A DNA stretch of 64,000 nucleotides from Cubamyces lactineus (lineage: Eukaryota; Basidiomycota; Agaricomycetes; Polyporales; Polyporaceae). Location of the stretch: positions 1,240,001 to 1,304,000 of the forward strand of contig JACDTU010000009.1 of assembly GCA_022376465.1 (NCBI GenBank), read 5' to 3'. The notes beneath the pieces are model-generated. The model was not told the DNA's origin and did no database searches. It was given only the letters and a program-made list of their open reading frames with translations. A program made the translations under genes and the position numbers. How positions within the stretch are numbered: position 1 is the stretch's first letter; every line of letters starts with the position of its first letter. Below are positions 24,401-37,100 of the stretch, one piece after another.

Positions 24401-27143
24401 GCAGGCCACTACCACTACACAACAAGCTGTAGCTGCGATATCTCCCGCGATGGCTGGAGGAGAAGACGCCGCCCTGTCTTCTTCGAAGGTGCCAATGCAA
24501 TACGCCCTAGAAGCCCTCGCCTTCGTCCAGGATCTCCACTCTCAGCCCGCCAGCGACGGGTGGACCGTCGTGAGCGAGAAGGATTTCCCCGTCCGCCGGA
24601 GGGTGTACCCTGAGATATCACCCGTGATACCGGTCCACAGGGGCGAGAAGGTGATCGAAGGTGTCGCCGCCGAGGAGATCGCATCCGTCCTCAAGAGCTA
24701 CGACTGTAGGAAGCAATGGGATACAAGGTTCGATTCCGTCAGCATGCTGGAGGCTTACGGGGCGGACGCGCATACTGCGTTCATGGTCATGAAGGGCGGC
24801 TTCCCTTTCCGCGACCGTGGGTTCTACGTCTCTTCGCTCATCGCGCGGGAGACCGTGCCACCGTCGGCCTCGCGCAGGAACGCCGTCGAAGCCGAACAGC
24901 TGTCTAGCGAAAGTCGTGCAGCCATATTCTGCGTCTCCGCGTCCTTCTCCCCCGAGTCTGTCAACCACTTCGCGGCGTCGAAGTACAACGCGTATTCGCT
25001 CCCTATCGGCCGCGTCTTCGTAGATGCATGGATCCTCGAGACACTGGACCCATACTCTGCGGAGAAGTACGCCATCCCATCGACTCGATGCTGCAGAGTC
25101 GTTGCCGTAGATTACGCTGGCTCTATTCCGGCTGCGATGAACTCCACGATCAATGGGATGCTGCCGAAGTCTATCCTGGCTATCGAGAGTTATCTGAAGA
25201 ACATCTCGCCGTCCCCGTTGATGCGTCTACCCCCTGCCGGATTCATGCTCGCGCCGCCACCAGAGGATAAGCTCAGGACGCCGCAAACGGGCTGGACGCT
25301 CCGCAAGAAAGATGCAAGTCGTACTTTCTTGACGGCTGCTTTCGTCCCTGGCAGCAAGGTGTACTCGAGTCTCATCATCTTGAACGGGTCTGTTAGTCTA
25401 CTTCCGCCAGCTGCGACCGACAGGACTCCGAGGCCAAGTCGCATTGTCCAGAACTCTACACCAAATGCGCAGGAGGCAGGTACTTCATCGCTGGGACCTG
25501 AGCCAGAAGCCGATTCCGTCAACGGCAGCGCTCCGGAGAGTCAGGTTCGGGCCGCACGATCGCGCTCGCCCCGTGCGCGTGACCTCGCGGGGCGGTCTTC
25601 GACCATATTCACGCCCCGAGGTGAGGTGCGGCATCCGGTGGATACGCTCGTTTCAGAGCTCATTGTGGACTCCAAACTCTACCCTGGCGGCTATGATGTC
25701 CAATTGCGGTCAAGGATAGAGAAGAGCGCGAAGGTGCAACTAGCGCTTCCTGCCTCGAGTCTTGGAGAAGCCGGATCGAGCGACCTGCCTGGCGCTGACG
25801 AGACGATTCTGCCTATCTCCTGTGCAGCATATACGCTACCGCCGTCTCCGCTACATTCTGCTGGGCTACATGTCGACCGGCCACCGCGTCACCTGCTCCG
25901 GTTCACGCTTCCGACTGCGCAGTACCAGATGTCGACCATCGTAGACCCGCTTACGGGCGAGACGCGCAGCGCCCCTCCGAAGCCGCAATGGCTACTTGAC
26001 CTCGAGGAAGGCCGTGCGATCATCGATATTCGAGTGCGCCCATCGGCTGTAACGGGCGGCAAGGCATCATCATCCGTGAACAACAAGACAACTACGGTGG
26101 CAGTGAATGGGGTAGCCGTGGCTGTGATGAGTGAGAAGGAGTCGTTAACAGCACTCGGGCGCGAGGAGCTGCTAGATGCGAGAGCCGCGAAGACAGACGT
26201 CCTTGCACGGTACGTGCTTGTCCCGCGTTCTTCTTTCCGCATGTCTTGGCAGCTTCCATGCGCTGCGCAGGACGTGCGGTGGACGTGTGCATGGGCTGAC
26301 GCGTGGTTCGTTGCGATTAATTCAACAGGTCGGTTTCCGCGGAGGAGCAGGTGCCGGCTGGTTTGCAGGCTCCTCTAGCAGTGGCCCAGCACCTTCTGGA
26401 TGCCTCGGCGAAGGCATCCGAGCCATCTGACGCGCCAGAGCCTCAAGAGAAAGAAAGCACGCCCGCGCCATGCGAGACTGCTGAGGAAGTGGCCGAGAGC
26501 GTGAGTAATTCAAGTTTTAGCTCTGGTGTGCGCCATCTGTCAACGTGCCGCATGCTGACGTGTTACGTTTCGCATGCGCTCCCTGCGCCTTGCGCGCCAT
26601 GTCATCCTGACAATGACTACTGCTTTGCTGTCGGTCCATCTGTGCCAGCAGCAGACGTCGCCTGTGGTACCGTCCGCAGAGCATCATGGACCGGAGGGCG
26701 CGGCGAGTGGGCTGATGCGGTTCCTGAACGGATATACGCTGCCTTTCAGCCCGTCTCGACGTTCAAGCGCGCTGCTGAGCCCGACAGGGTCAGAAGCTCC
26801 GGCACGGTCTCCGTTGGGACCACACAAGGACGCTGCTAGCGCAGCCGGGCTCGGGAGCGGAGGCGACGGGCCCGCAGGAAGCACGATGTTGACGCGCGTA
26901 CAGACCACACGCGCAACGGCGATGTATCCGCTGTCGATGGTCGTCATCGTTGCGCTTATCGCATTCCTCGCGGGGTCGCTTCTGCGTTCGTTGCTTTCGC
27001 CGGCGGACTTTATCTACGTGGTGACGGACGAGAAGGAGCTTGGGAGCGTGAGCGCGGGGTGGCGGGAGATGAAACGGCTGCTAGAGTTCAAGTATGTGCT
27101 CGGTGGATGGGACTTTCAGATTGCTGTTGTGCGACGACACTAG
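21422..27143 (+). CDS. Giant multi-START-domain membrane protein (putative lipid-transfer protein)
   Basis: Seven exons sum to 1750 residues: 21422-21435, 21483-21881, 21933-23080, 23130-23367, 23423-26209, 26329-26500 and 26649-27143. Three START-like modules can be seen, at about residues 60-300 (LEMWKSVLVTPELRKEWDP, later ISRTFHDATTLIDIS), about 510-740 (LWDLYAAITTPGARAYWDKL, then GRDMVVLKTVYKS), and about 960-1200 (EEIASVLKSYDCRKQWDTRF, FPFRDRGFYVSSL). Between and after them lie Ser-rich disordered linkers and a beta-rich region. A C-terminal transmembrane helix (about 1680-1702, YPLSMVVIVALIAFLAGSLL) is followed by a short conserved-looking tail. START modules bind sterols or phospholipids; with a membrane anchor the likely role is lipid transfer or sensing at a membrane contact, which is inference. 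The first coding exon has just 14 nt. Confidence 0.8.
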
Positions 27144-27700
27144 GGCTGTATTGTACATGATATGCTTGATAGTCATTAGGATAGTGCTTAATTGTAATGT
27201 GTACGCGTGGGTGTATGCGGACAAAACATAAGAGGAGGACGAGGAGGGCGTGGGCAAATGGCCGCTGGTTGCCGGCGCTGAGTTTGTTTGTGACCCGCCC
27301 GATTCCCATCGGGGCGTCCTCGCATGCGTCTCCCCCGCTCCTCTTCTCATCCTCCCCCTCATCGACGTCCTTCAGTCCTCACGCATACAGCCTCCCTCGG
27401 CGACACCACTGATCTTCTCATCCTCGTCGACGTCGGCGACGAGGAAAACGGGAACAACGTTCTGTACACTATTGTCTGTAACACCACAACGCCATCCTTC
27501 GTCGGCCTGCTTGTTCTATCTCCCCGGCTAACAGGCTGTAACTCTCCAATCTCACAAGCCAGCACATCCGGTCCTATTTGCTCGCTATCTGCTGCGCAAG
27601 GTCTGTCGTGTTATGTATGCTGAGACCCGCTTGCTGGGACTCGCTCGCTCATACCCTCGGCGCAAGGCCTCCGCCCTCAGATTCAATCCTCTGAGACGTC
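27144..27700. other. Intergenic region between START gene and Flo8-like gene
   Basis: About 560 bases. The second half (about 27300-27420) is pyrimidine-rich and probably the promoter and leader of the downstream gene. Short frames here show no family resemblance. Confidence 0.35.
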
Positions 27701-30446
27701 ATGGCCACCGATGGCACGAATGCCAACGCGACCGATACGACTAACGCAGACCAGACCGCCGTGCTTTGGGAGGGTGACAGAATGTTGGTATCCCATCCAA
27801 CGTCCTCCTAATCCAGACGCTCACCAAGTCCTCTTCTTGTAGGTTTAATATCTATATACACGACTACTGCGTAAAGCGTGGCTTCCACAAGACCGCTAAA
27901 GAGCTCGTCAGCGAAGCCAACATCCCACCTCACTCTGCGCCACCGATCAATGCGAAGCAGGGTCTGCTATTCGAGTAAGTGCCCGCATATGTGGCATCGC
28001 CTGCGCATCACTCATGCTCCTCGGAGGTGGTGGAGTGTCTTCTGGGTGTTGTTCACTGCGAAGAGCAACGGACAAGGGCCGGAGGATGCGTTGCTATACA
28101 CCCAGGTGCGGCTCAGCTCCCGTTATCTCTACAGGACGACGGTGCGAACTAGACCCCGAATCTGTCATAGCACCAGGCTGCAACCCAGGCTGCCGCGCAA
28201 AAGCCCAACAGGACAGGCCCTGCACCTCCCCGCTACGCAGCAAATGGCGCACGGCCACCAACCCAGACGGGACCCCCGCCAAACGGTATCGGGCCCCAGG
28301 GTCCTCAACCGCTACTGGGCCCGAATATGCCCAACGGCGCTCAGAGCAGCATCCCTTTCCCGGGTAATGCATCACAGGCGAACGGTGTACAAAGTGCATC
28401 ATCAGGTCCCTCAGGCGTGGCTCCACCACAAGGAAATGCGCCTCATTTAGTACAAGGCCAACGCCCACCACAACGAGGCGTGAACGGCGGCCAGTTCCAT
28501 TCGCCAACGATGGCACACTCGCCGCCAAACCCACAAGGCGGCTCCCAACAGGGCAATCCTATCGGCGGTATGGGCCCTGTCGGCACTAATCCCCCCCTCA
28601 CTCAGCTCAACAATCGAGGAAACATGCCTCCACCTAGTGGCCCCATCGCTTCCATGGGAACCCCTCAGCACACACCGCAACCTGCGTACCAGCAACTAGT
28701 AAAGCGATCCCCGAGCAATCCGGGATCGCCTGCTTCTGCTATGACTGCACGGAGTCCGTCGATGTCGAACCGTCAACCGCCGGTTGAAATGTTGAACACG
28801 GAGATTATGCGCATGCCGCCACCAACGCTCCAGCAACTGAAGCAGGAAATGGGACTAGGGGACAAGGACGTGAATGCCTTCACCTTGGAGGAAAAGGTTT
28901 GCTCAGACTTGCTGTCATCTATTTGGGGGGTGCTGACTTTGCCTCGATCTCCGCGTAGCAACAACTCGTGAATCATTTCCGACGTGGCATGAAGCCACCA
29001 AACATGCCGGGGCCCAACGCTGGTCCTTCAGGGCAGCCTGGCCCGAGTCCGATGCAACACCCGGCGGGTCTTCGGACACCGCAGATGGCTCAGAATGCCC
29101 CGCCACAGGGCCAACAGGCGCTTCAACAACAAGGGCAGAACCAGCAACATCGTGGAGCCAAGAGAAATAGTACCTCACCTGGGCAAGAGGTCAGTGAATC
29201 CAGCTTGTCATCACACAACGCTCCTTCTCAGACGGGCACCACTTCTCAGCCCGAACAATTGCCGAGGAACGAGTCTTCGCCGCCGGATCGGAAGCGACCA
29301 CGTCGATCTCCAGGTGGGGAACAGATGCAGCAGCAACAGCAGCAACAGCAGCAGCAGCAACAACATCAACAGCAGCAGCAGCAGCAGCCTCCGATGACGC
29401 CCATTTATCCCCACCCGCCGCAACAACCTGGCGGGCCTCCGATGCAACCACCGCACATGCAGGCGAATGGACTCATGCGAGGAAGCATGCCAATGGCCAC
29501 ATTCTCAGGACCCCCGATGACAGGCATGGGCAATCCGATGATGGGTCATCCGCTCGGCACGCCGCAGATGAGCCCTATGAACCCAGCGATGAATCCGGCG
29601 ATGAACCCGGCAATGATGGGTGGGCCACCTCAGGCAGGGGCGATGAGCAACGCATCGATGCATCAGGTACGTCTCCGTCGTGGTACAGCTTTTTACCTGT
29701 CATAGTCTTTTTAATACTCTGATGTATAGTACCGCCAGGCGATGCAGAACATACACAAGCCGCCCCACATGCAACAGCCGCAAATGCATCCCGGGAGCGT
29801 TGCGTCTCCATCCGCATCAGGCCCTCAAGGACAGGGCGACGGCTCTGATCAGCAGCGCCAGAGCATGCAATACATGCCTGGGGGACCGCCGCCAGGCAAC
29901 CGGATGGGCCAGAACAAGCCGATGGGCGGTATGCACCCACCGCCGTCTCCTGTCACAAACGCGAAGCAACCTGGGGCGGCCCAGAAAGCGGACGGCGCAG
30001 ACGGCTCGGCGGCAAATGGCCATCTAAACAGGTCGCCGCAGAACGCTGCCGCCAACGTTGGCGGGCAGCAGCAGCAGCAGCAAGCGATGGGCCAGCAGCA
30101 GCAGCAGCCAGGTCAAGGGCCGCAACAGGGCGGTCCCACGGGCCCCCCACCTGTAGGCACCCCAGCACCAGCGACACCGAACACGTCTACGATGACGGCG
30201 CCATCCCCGTCCGCAATGATGAGCTCGGGGCCATCGGCCATGAACCACCCTCCACCACCACCACCACCACCGGCGCATGTGACGAACGATAACCTCGACC
30301 CAGCATTCAGCCTCGACTTCGGTTCTGGGCTGGGCGACTTCGATCCGGCGAACATGAGCGACACGTTGTTTGGGACTGAGTCGAGCCTGAACTTCGAGCG
30401 CGACTTCGCGGCATGGTTCGATCCCGAGAGTACAAGCCAAACATAG
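27701..30446 (+). CDS. FLO8: LisH/LUFS-domain transcriptional regulator of the Flo8/Som1 type
   Basis: Six exons: 27701-27783, 27843-27974, 28027-28105, 28171-28896, 28959-29666 and 29730-30446, encoding 814 residues. Residues about 28-60 form a LisH motif (MFNIYIHDYCVKRGFHKTAKEL), followed by FEWWSVFWVLFTAKSNG, the hallmark of the LUFS domain shared by Flo8, Som1, LEUNIG and SSDP proteins. The remainder is Pro/Gly/Gln/Met-rich and disordered, with a polyglutamine run (about 29328-29390). It ends in a compact acidic-aromatic segment, LFGTESSLNFERDFAAWFDP. In ascomycetes such proteins act in the nucleus downstream of PKA to control adhesion, filamentation and development; a similar role here is inference. 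A diverged duplicate of the C-terminal 130 residues follows at 32566-33455. Confidence 0.82.
29328..29392. repeat. CAG/CAA repeat encoding polyglutamine in the Flo8-like protein
   Basis: Interrupted CAG/CAA codons encode about 20 glutamines with one histidine. Mixed codons argue for protein-level selection more than recent slippage. Confidence 0.8.
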
Positions 30447-32565
30447 AGCCGTATCATCTCGCGCGCACAATGTAGAGTATGGCAGCGGCGGTCGCGAGAT
30501 TCCATTGGTCTGTTTGGTTGGTTGGAACCGTACCGTTCGGTGCGAAGGACTTTCGATGGTTCGCTGTCTCTTTGCCTTTCCTTTCCGTCGATACCATGCC
30601 ATATTAACATCCCCACGTCTCCACACCGTCTCCCTCCTTTTACTCCCATCCCCATCCCCTATCGCCCGGATGCCCGTATTTATGACAAAAGACACGCGGT
30701 GCGTTGCGCTCCGCAGCCCCTGCAGTACCTCCAGGTACGGTAATTTTGCCGTCGTCTCTGCCTCGCTGTCGTGGATTGCCCGCGTCCCCGTCCTCGTCTT
30801 CCTCATCCCCGCCCGTCGCCACCTCAACGGCCTCTCGCCTACCCCCATCATCTGCCATATATACTGTCGAGTAGTACCCCGATATTTAGTACCCCCTTCT
30901 CCCGAGTTCCCGTTCGCTGTCGAGTCTGTGTTGTTACCCTACGTCGCACATGCCCCCGTCGCCGTCGTATCCCCCGGGCACGGGACTCTGCCGTTACAGT
31001 CCGTCCGCCGTGTTTTCCTGGCTGTGGTCGATATTGATCGATTGGTACCACATTGTTTCATAGTCGTGTATAGTGTCCATTCCTCTCTCTCTCTCGGTAT
31101 CTCTCTCTTCCTATCAGTATCACCCAGTACCCTGTGCGCCGTGTTCGCCTACCTCCAGTTATCTTTACTGTGTCCCGGATGGAATCTCATATTCTCCTTA
31201 TCTTGCTTCTACCCGTCGCACCGCTCGAGATGGCCGAGTTCGAAGATCCTCTCCTAGTCTCGGCAACGTACCGCGATCTCCCAAGCGCGATGACTATGTA
31301 CGACTTGACAGATTCACGCGTTGGTGTACAGCACCTTGCAAGACTCCGAATCGGACTTAGACAGGCGCTTGATGCAATTTGAACTCGTCGGATCTGACTA
31401 GGATCGTCTGCTCGTACTTTGTGTTATCCACAACGCACAACAAACACTGCGCAACCGCGTATCTGGGACTAGGGGACGTTTCGCCGGCATGACTTTCCCA
31501 GTGTTTTCAGCACCGTATCAAAATGGATTTGGCCGCCTTGTGAGTATACCGACACAGTACTGGTACATCACTTCAACCTGAATTGGCCTTCGAATTCTGC
31601 ATCACAGTGAGTAGGGCAAGTATTGGCAGGCCCGGACCTTCCAATTCTTCGCTGATGGCCTGCAGAAGACGCGTAGGCAATACATGGTATCGCATCTACA
31701 GAACGTCTAGGTCAATCTGGGTGTGGAGGAAGCTCCCAACTGGTGACACGGTCGCTGCTTCAAATTCGTCCGCTCACGGCTTTGACTCAATCAATGGCAG
31801 CTAGTACCTTGCTAGCATATATCCGCAAGTTGCAGGCTATAGCCCTCGTCTCTCACCACTGCCTTTCTATCTTCCTAGCGGCTGCCTCAGCAACAGACAG
31901 TCTGAGCGCGCGACCCGGATGCGTTGCACCGCCTAGCCCCCATTGCGTTTCCCAGCACGATGGAAAGTCTGGCACTCAATCTCAGGCTGTAGCATGTTCT
32001 ATGTCGAGTCTGTACAGCTTCTCCTGCCGCTCTTGCTCCGGCGCTCCTGTTCTCCACCTTCTTTCTGCCTCGCCGTCGTCTCTGCTTCGCTCCCAATGCA
32101 CCCTGCTTGTGATCCGCTTATGCCTTCCGCTTCACCTTCAATCATAAAACGTCAACCGCCCGGTGACTGGCAGAATCATAATTTATATCATGTCGCAGCT
32201 GGTCGGAGCTCCCCTGGCTGTGGTTCAAATATCTCTGCCGATTCATTCCTCTCTCTGATAAGCATGTATAGTGTCTGTTCTGGCTTTGCCCCTTTTTCCT
32301 AGTATCCGACTCTTTCTCAACATTCGTACCAACCAAGACACGTTGATCATAACTAGCTAGTTTGCTACAGCTGAGATGGAAGGGATCTCACGCGCCCCGG
32401 TGTTTTGTTTCTGCTCGCTCACGAATACTTGACCCCGGCAGGTATGCATGCTTGGACCCATTTACGCGCGCGCTCTCTTTACGGTAGCTGTCACCCAGAG
32501 AATCATATCGATCGATGCCGAGCGTCGTTGGGCATTTTCAAGCGCTCCGTTACCTGGATCTTACC
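30447..32565. other. 2.1 kb between the Flo8-like gene and its truncated duplicate
   Basis: Pyrimidine-rich DNA with CT microsatellite at about 31079-31112. Short segments near 30750 and 32060 (a GCCGTCGTCTCTGC-like stretch) and near 31020 and 32210 (CTGGCTGTGGT, then GTATAGTGTC) resemble each other, hinting that flanking DNA was duplicated with the gene. A 47-codon frame starts at 31230 but has no recognisable family, and splice-like signals around 31500-31620 do not yield a convincing protein. Confidence 0.35.
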
Positions 32566-33455
32566 ATGGCTCTACCGACCCTAGGCCTCACAGACCAAAG
32601 CCATTCGACAAACAGCTCCTCATCTGCTGTGGTACGATATCCTGTTGCCCTCGAGCTGTGCACTGCAACTGACCTAATGGTTGGGATCGGCAGTCGATTG
32701 AAGGCTCAGGCTCTCCACCGCCTCCTCAAGCTGTAGGCGGGCAGCGACTGCTAGTGGGCGAGAACCGTGACCAGAGACTTGGACGCGACCACACAGAAGG
32801 CTCACGTACGACGAGCAACAGCGACTTGGAAGAAGGCGTATACCGCGATCTATATACAGGTCGACAGCAGCAGTTGTCAGGACCCGAGGAACTTCCTCAG
32901 GAGGACGACGGAGAGGGATCGCTGACACCCACACCAACCATGCCGCCCGCAGCGATACCGGTACCCCCTGCGATGGAGGCGGAACACGAAGTCCTACCGG
33001 TGGAAGGGACAGGCTCGCGGAACGCTGCCGGGAGCGCAGCTAGTCAGCAACAGCAGCCGGCGGCAGCGCAACCTGTAGATCAACAATCCCCACTGCAGCA
33101 GTCCCCGCAGCCACAACCAGGCGAAGAGCAGGGCCGTCCTGCGGAAGCCTCGCCCGTGGCCTCCTCAGCACCCGGGGCGACATCGAACACGCCTATGCCG
33201 ACAGCCGTAAATCGCCCACCTCCAGTACCAATGGCGAACGATACCCCTGACCCGGGTTTCGGCGTGCGCGACTCCGAGACGAGCGGAGATCACACGCTTT
33301 TTGGGTATCGTAGTAGGCTGGCTTTCGAGCGCGACTTCGCAGCGTGGTTCGAGCCTACGCCTGAGCATACTCCCAGTAGTAGGGCGACAGTGAATGGACT
33401 TTCGAGAAGCCCATCGCGGAGCCCTACCTCGGAGGCGTATCGCTACTCTGAATAG
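32566..33455 (+). CDS. Truncated, diverged duplicate of the Flo8-like protein C-terminus
   Basis: Exons 32566-32631 and 32694-33455 join in phase and encode about 275 residues starting MALPTLGLTDQSHSTNSSSS in a good ACCATGG context. The body is Gln/Pro/Glu-rich. The C-terminal half parallels the preceding Flo8-like protein: NAAGS...QQQQ against NAAANV...QQQQ, a Pro stretch, ANDTPDPGFGV against TNDNLDPAFSL, and LFGYRSRLAFERDFAAWFEP against LFGTESSLNFERDFAAWFDP. No LisH/LUFS domain is present in this frame or convincingly upstream. It may be a dominant-negative or partner fragment, a gene decaying after duplication, or a gene with undetected 5' exons. Confidence 0.6.
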
Positions 33456-34148
33456 AGTAGCCATAGCAGCGGGAGCGTTGGAGTGGCGACGACTATACGA
33501 GCGAGATGAGTAGACACGGCGATGGGACGAGGATCACGATTCGAGTCGGTACCCGGCGGATCATGCACGGCTCCCTCGCACACAAGCCAAGATACTACTC
33601 CATGGAAGACTTCATGCTCTGACCCCAGTATATATGTCACTCTCCTCTTCCGAGTTAGATGGTTCTGGGCTGCAGTGTATCTCCCCTTTTTCCTGAACCC
33701 TGCCGCTACTTTCAGCTTCTTGGGCGCCCATGCGTATACTATACCCCACAAGTTTCCCTTGTTCTCGTGCTTCTTTCGTTGACCCGTGCTGTAGATGCTC
33801 CTAGATTCAGGGATAGATGTATCAGGTTTTGCTTCGGCCCCAGTGTACCTGCTCTGATTGGTTCTGTTGTCAATTCACCAGTACTTTAAGACTCCTACCT
33901 CTATTGACCACCCGTTACTCGTATTGCGATTGCATCTTGATACACTAAGCCCGGATAGACACAAAGGATAAAAATGAGATCCCATTGCGAGCGTACTAAT
34001 GCGAGTGGCTGCGAAGTGCGATGATAAGCTGTACAATCCGACCGAAAAATATTATCAACGCTATAACATATACATGAGGGGACGACGACAACGACGACAA
34101 TCATCCTCCGTGAACATAAGAGGCCAAACATAGCGATGTGTGTGAGGG
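33456..34148. other. Convergent intergenic region, no gene seen
   Basis: About 690 bases between two converging genes, presumably both 3' UTRs. AT content rises after 33900. No repeat or RNA gene was recognised. Confidence 0.35.
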
Positions 34149-37100
34149 TCATGACATATCCGACTCCGAACCGTCGTCTCCGTCCTCATCCCCGTCTACA
34201 TCCGCCCCGTGCATGAGCACGGCGGCGACGGCGGCCTCGAGCTCTGTCCGTAGGGTATCAATGGGCACGCGGCGCAATTGTTCTCGAGGCGTTTTCGACT
34301 CCCCAAGGGCCCCAATGTCGGGCTGGGGCTCGGGCTCGGACACCTCTGCGTCCACCTCCGGTGCAGACTGGCTGCGAAGCTCCACCGGAACCGGGGTCGG
34401 GACCGGGATAGGAGTCGACTGCAATTTCGGAGCAGAACTCTTCGCCTGGAAATCATCCTGTTCCCTCTTGGGCGCCGGAGGCAGGCTGAGTCGCTGCGAG
34501 AGCTTCCGCCGCTTCTCGCCGACCTTCCAGATGACGTCCTTGAGCTCCTGGACGACCTCGCCTCCGGGACCCCAGCGTGCCCCGCGGGGCCCCGCGGCCG
34601 ACCCTGCTCCCTCCGCGATGTCGGACGATGCGTACGAGGATGACGAGAGGGGGATCCCGCTCGCGCGGCGTGCCTTGGCGAGCTTGATACGCTCCTCGCG
34701 CGAGAGCTTGGACCGTTCACGCGTGAAGACCGCGCCGTTGCCCGTCTCCGCCTCGTACACCTGCTCGGCTCCTGGCGGTGGCAAATGCTGGGACGACGCG
34801 GTCAGAAGGAGATGTGCAGTCGCATCGTCGAGCTCGGTCGAGTCATGGCCATCGAGCTCGAGGCCGAGCCCGGCTTCGCCGTGGCGCGCGTCGAGCTGGA
34901 CGTTGGGCGAGGCGGGTCCCTTCTCCGACGAGTCGCTGCCGGAGTCGTGTCGGAGCCCTGGAGTCTGCGGCGAGGCTTCCTCCTCATCCTCTGCTCCCTC
35001 TAGAGCGGGACGGGGTCCGGCGATAATGTCGAGCAGCCGCTCACGACCGCGCTCACACTCCCGAAGAGCGAAGCCAAGCTCCTTGCGGAGGCGGTCGTAC
35101 GCTTGGAATGCAGGGTGGTCCTGCACGGACGGCGCGCCACCTTCTGGCACTTCCAGTGATTGTCGTCTGGACGCGATATCGCGCAGAGCCGCAACGCACT
35201 CTTCGAGGTGGTCTCTCGCGTCGTTTAGCGCGTTTGCGATAGAGTCGACGTGCACGCCGAAGCGCGACATGCTGCTCGGCATCGGTGCGAAGGACACCAT
35301 CTCCGCCATCGAACGCATCCGTATCTTGTCGTTCCGTATAGGAGATATACTGCTCTCACGCCCCACTTGTGAGGGCCCGCAAGGAGGTGTAGGATGCTCG
35401 TCCTTGATGCGCCGCTTCTCGGCTTCGTCGAGGGCCTCAACGAGGCGAGCGGACGCGTCTGCGAACGCGCTTGTGAGCAGTGCCATCACCGACCGCACGT
35501 TCTCCCAGTATGTCTCGTCCTCATCCTCGTTGAAGCGCAGCGCGAGAAGGTGCGAACACGTGTACCGTTTCGCTGCGATTGCACCTTGGAGCGCGAGATG
35601 CAGGCCCGAGAGTGAAAGCGGGTGTCGGGTGGTGTGTACAGATGTAAGGCGAGAGGACGACGAGATGGTCGGAGTAGGCGATATCCCCGAGCTTGCACGT
35701 GAGTGCGATGGACGGACCGGCGATCGCAGCGGTGGGTCTATCGGGGACGAGTCCGCGAAAGAAGCATAACTGGGTGGAGGGATGCCGAAGACTTCGAAAG
35801 CAGCACTCCTTCGTTTCCTCTGCAGATCTAGCGCAGCAGCGCCAAAGTAACTCGTCTCCTCTCCATCCGCGGTCTGATCCTCCTCCTCCGCAACGTCCGC
35901 AAGACCGGCTTTAGGTGCTGGGCTTGGTGGTTGGGGGCTGACAGGAGCACTGACGCTCGACAACCTCTGCTGAGGCGGAAACAATGACGCCAGGTCCGAG
36001 CGACGGTTCATCTGTTTACGCTTGAGCATATGCGATGTGGGGCTGCCTGCAAGGGCAAGGGCAGCATATGAGCCGTTCCACGTCGCACGCTTGTTCGTCG
36101 GGCTCGTACCCGGGGTCGACGTCGTGCGGTGCCGGAAGGGCGTGGTCATAGGTAGAGAAAACGGCCGCATGCCGTTCGATGCAATAGGCGAACGAGGAGA
36201 GTCCATAAGGGAGATTGGAGGGCGGATCGGCGAAGGGGGCGCATACATCTCAGCAAGCTGGGAGAGGGAGGTAGGGGAGGTGAGCGCCGAGAGCAACTGG
36301 CGGACGTTGTCGCATTGCAGCTGGGTCGTCTGTAATGACGACTGCAGTGCGAGCCGCAGAGCGGATGAGGGAGCCTGTGAGCTTGTGGGTCCGTAGAATA
36401 TACTATGAGTGCGGGGTTAGGGTTAGTGATTGAGCACCATCGTGAACTTGAGCAGCTGGTATTGCCTACCTGCGCTCCTCATTCTCAATGAGCATCATCG
36501 CCTCGTTTACAGCAGAGTCCCACACATTCCCTGAAGAGATGAGTTCGTTGAGCGCGTCAAGAGTCTTGCGGAGTGTCAGCATACAGCTAAGCGGAAGAAA
36601 ATGTGGAACCCACCTGCTTGGTGGTATCGCTCTTTTCGGAGTCTGAGTGTACAACATACTTGACATAGGCTGCAGCAGAGAAGAGTACGAGAGAAAGGAA
36701 ATGATAGCCTCCTGAGAGAGCAAGCACAGCAACAGACACGAGAGCGAATGGCACTTGGAGCCCTAACGATTCTAGAGTCGAATTAGGGTCGGCATTAGGA
36801 GGATATGGACTGTCGGTCTTCGTTTCGGCAGACGAATGTTCATCTTTGCGACCGCCACCTCTGTCGTCTAGCTTCCCGGGTATATCTGGAGAGAACGTAC
36901 GCCGAACGGCACTTGTTGGGGGTGCCGCGAGGGAATTTGCAAGCAACGACGAGGAGATGACATCGTACTTGAAGCGTTCCGCGAAGTTGCTCTCTTGAGA
37001 GCTATTTGATGACGACTGAAGCAGATCATGGAGCAGCTAGGATAAACGGGTCAGCCTGAAATCCCTAAAAATACGAGGTCTTAGTTGCAGCACCCGAGTT

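Noticed and set aside
34138..35769. A 543-codon plus-strand frame opposite the vezatin-like gene
   Set aside because: Ser/Arg-rich mirror translation of a GC-rich coding exon on the minus strand, where the real domain is found.
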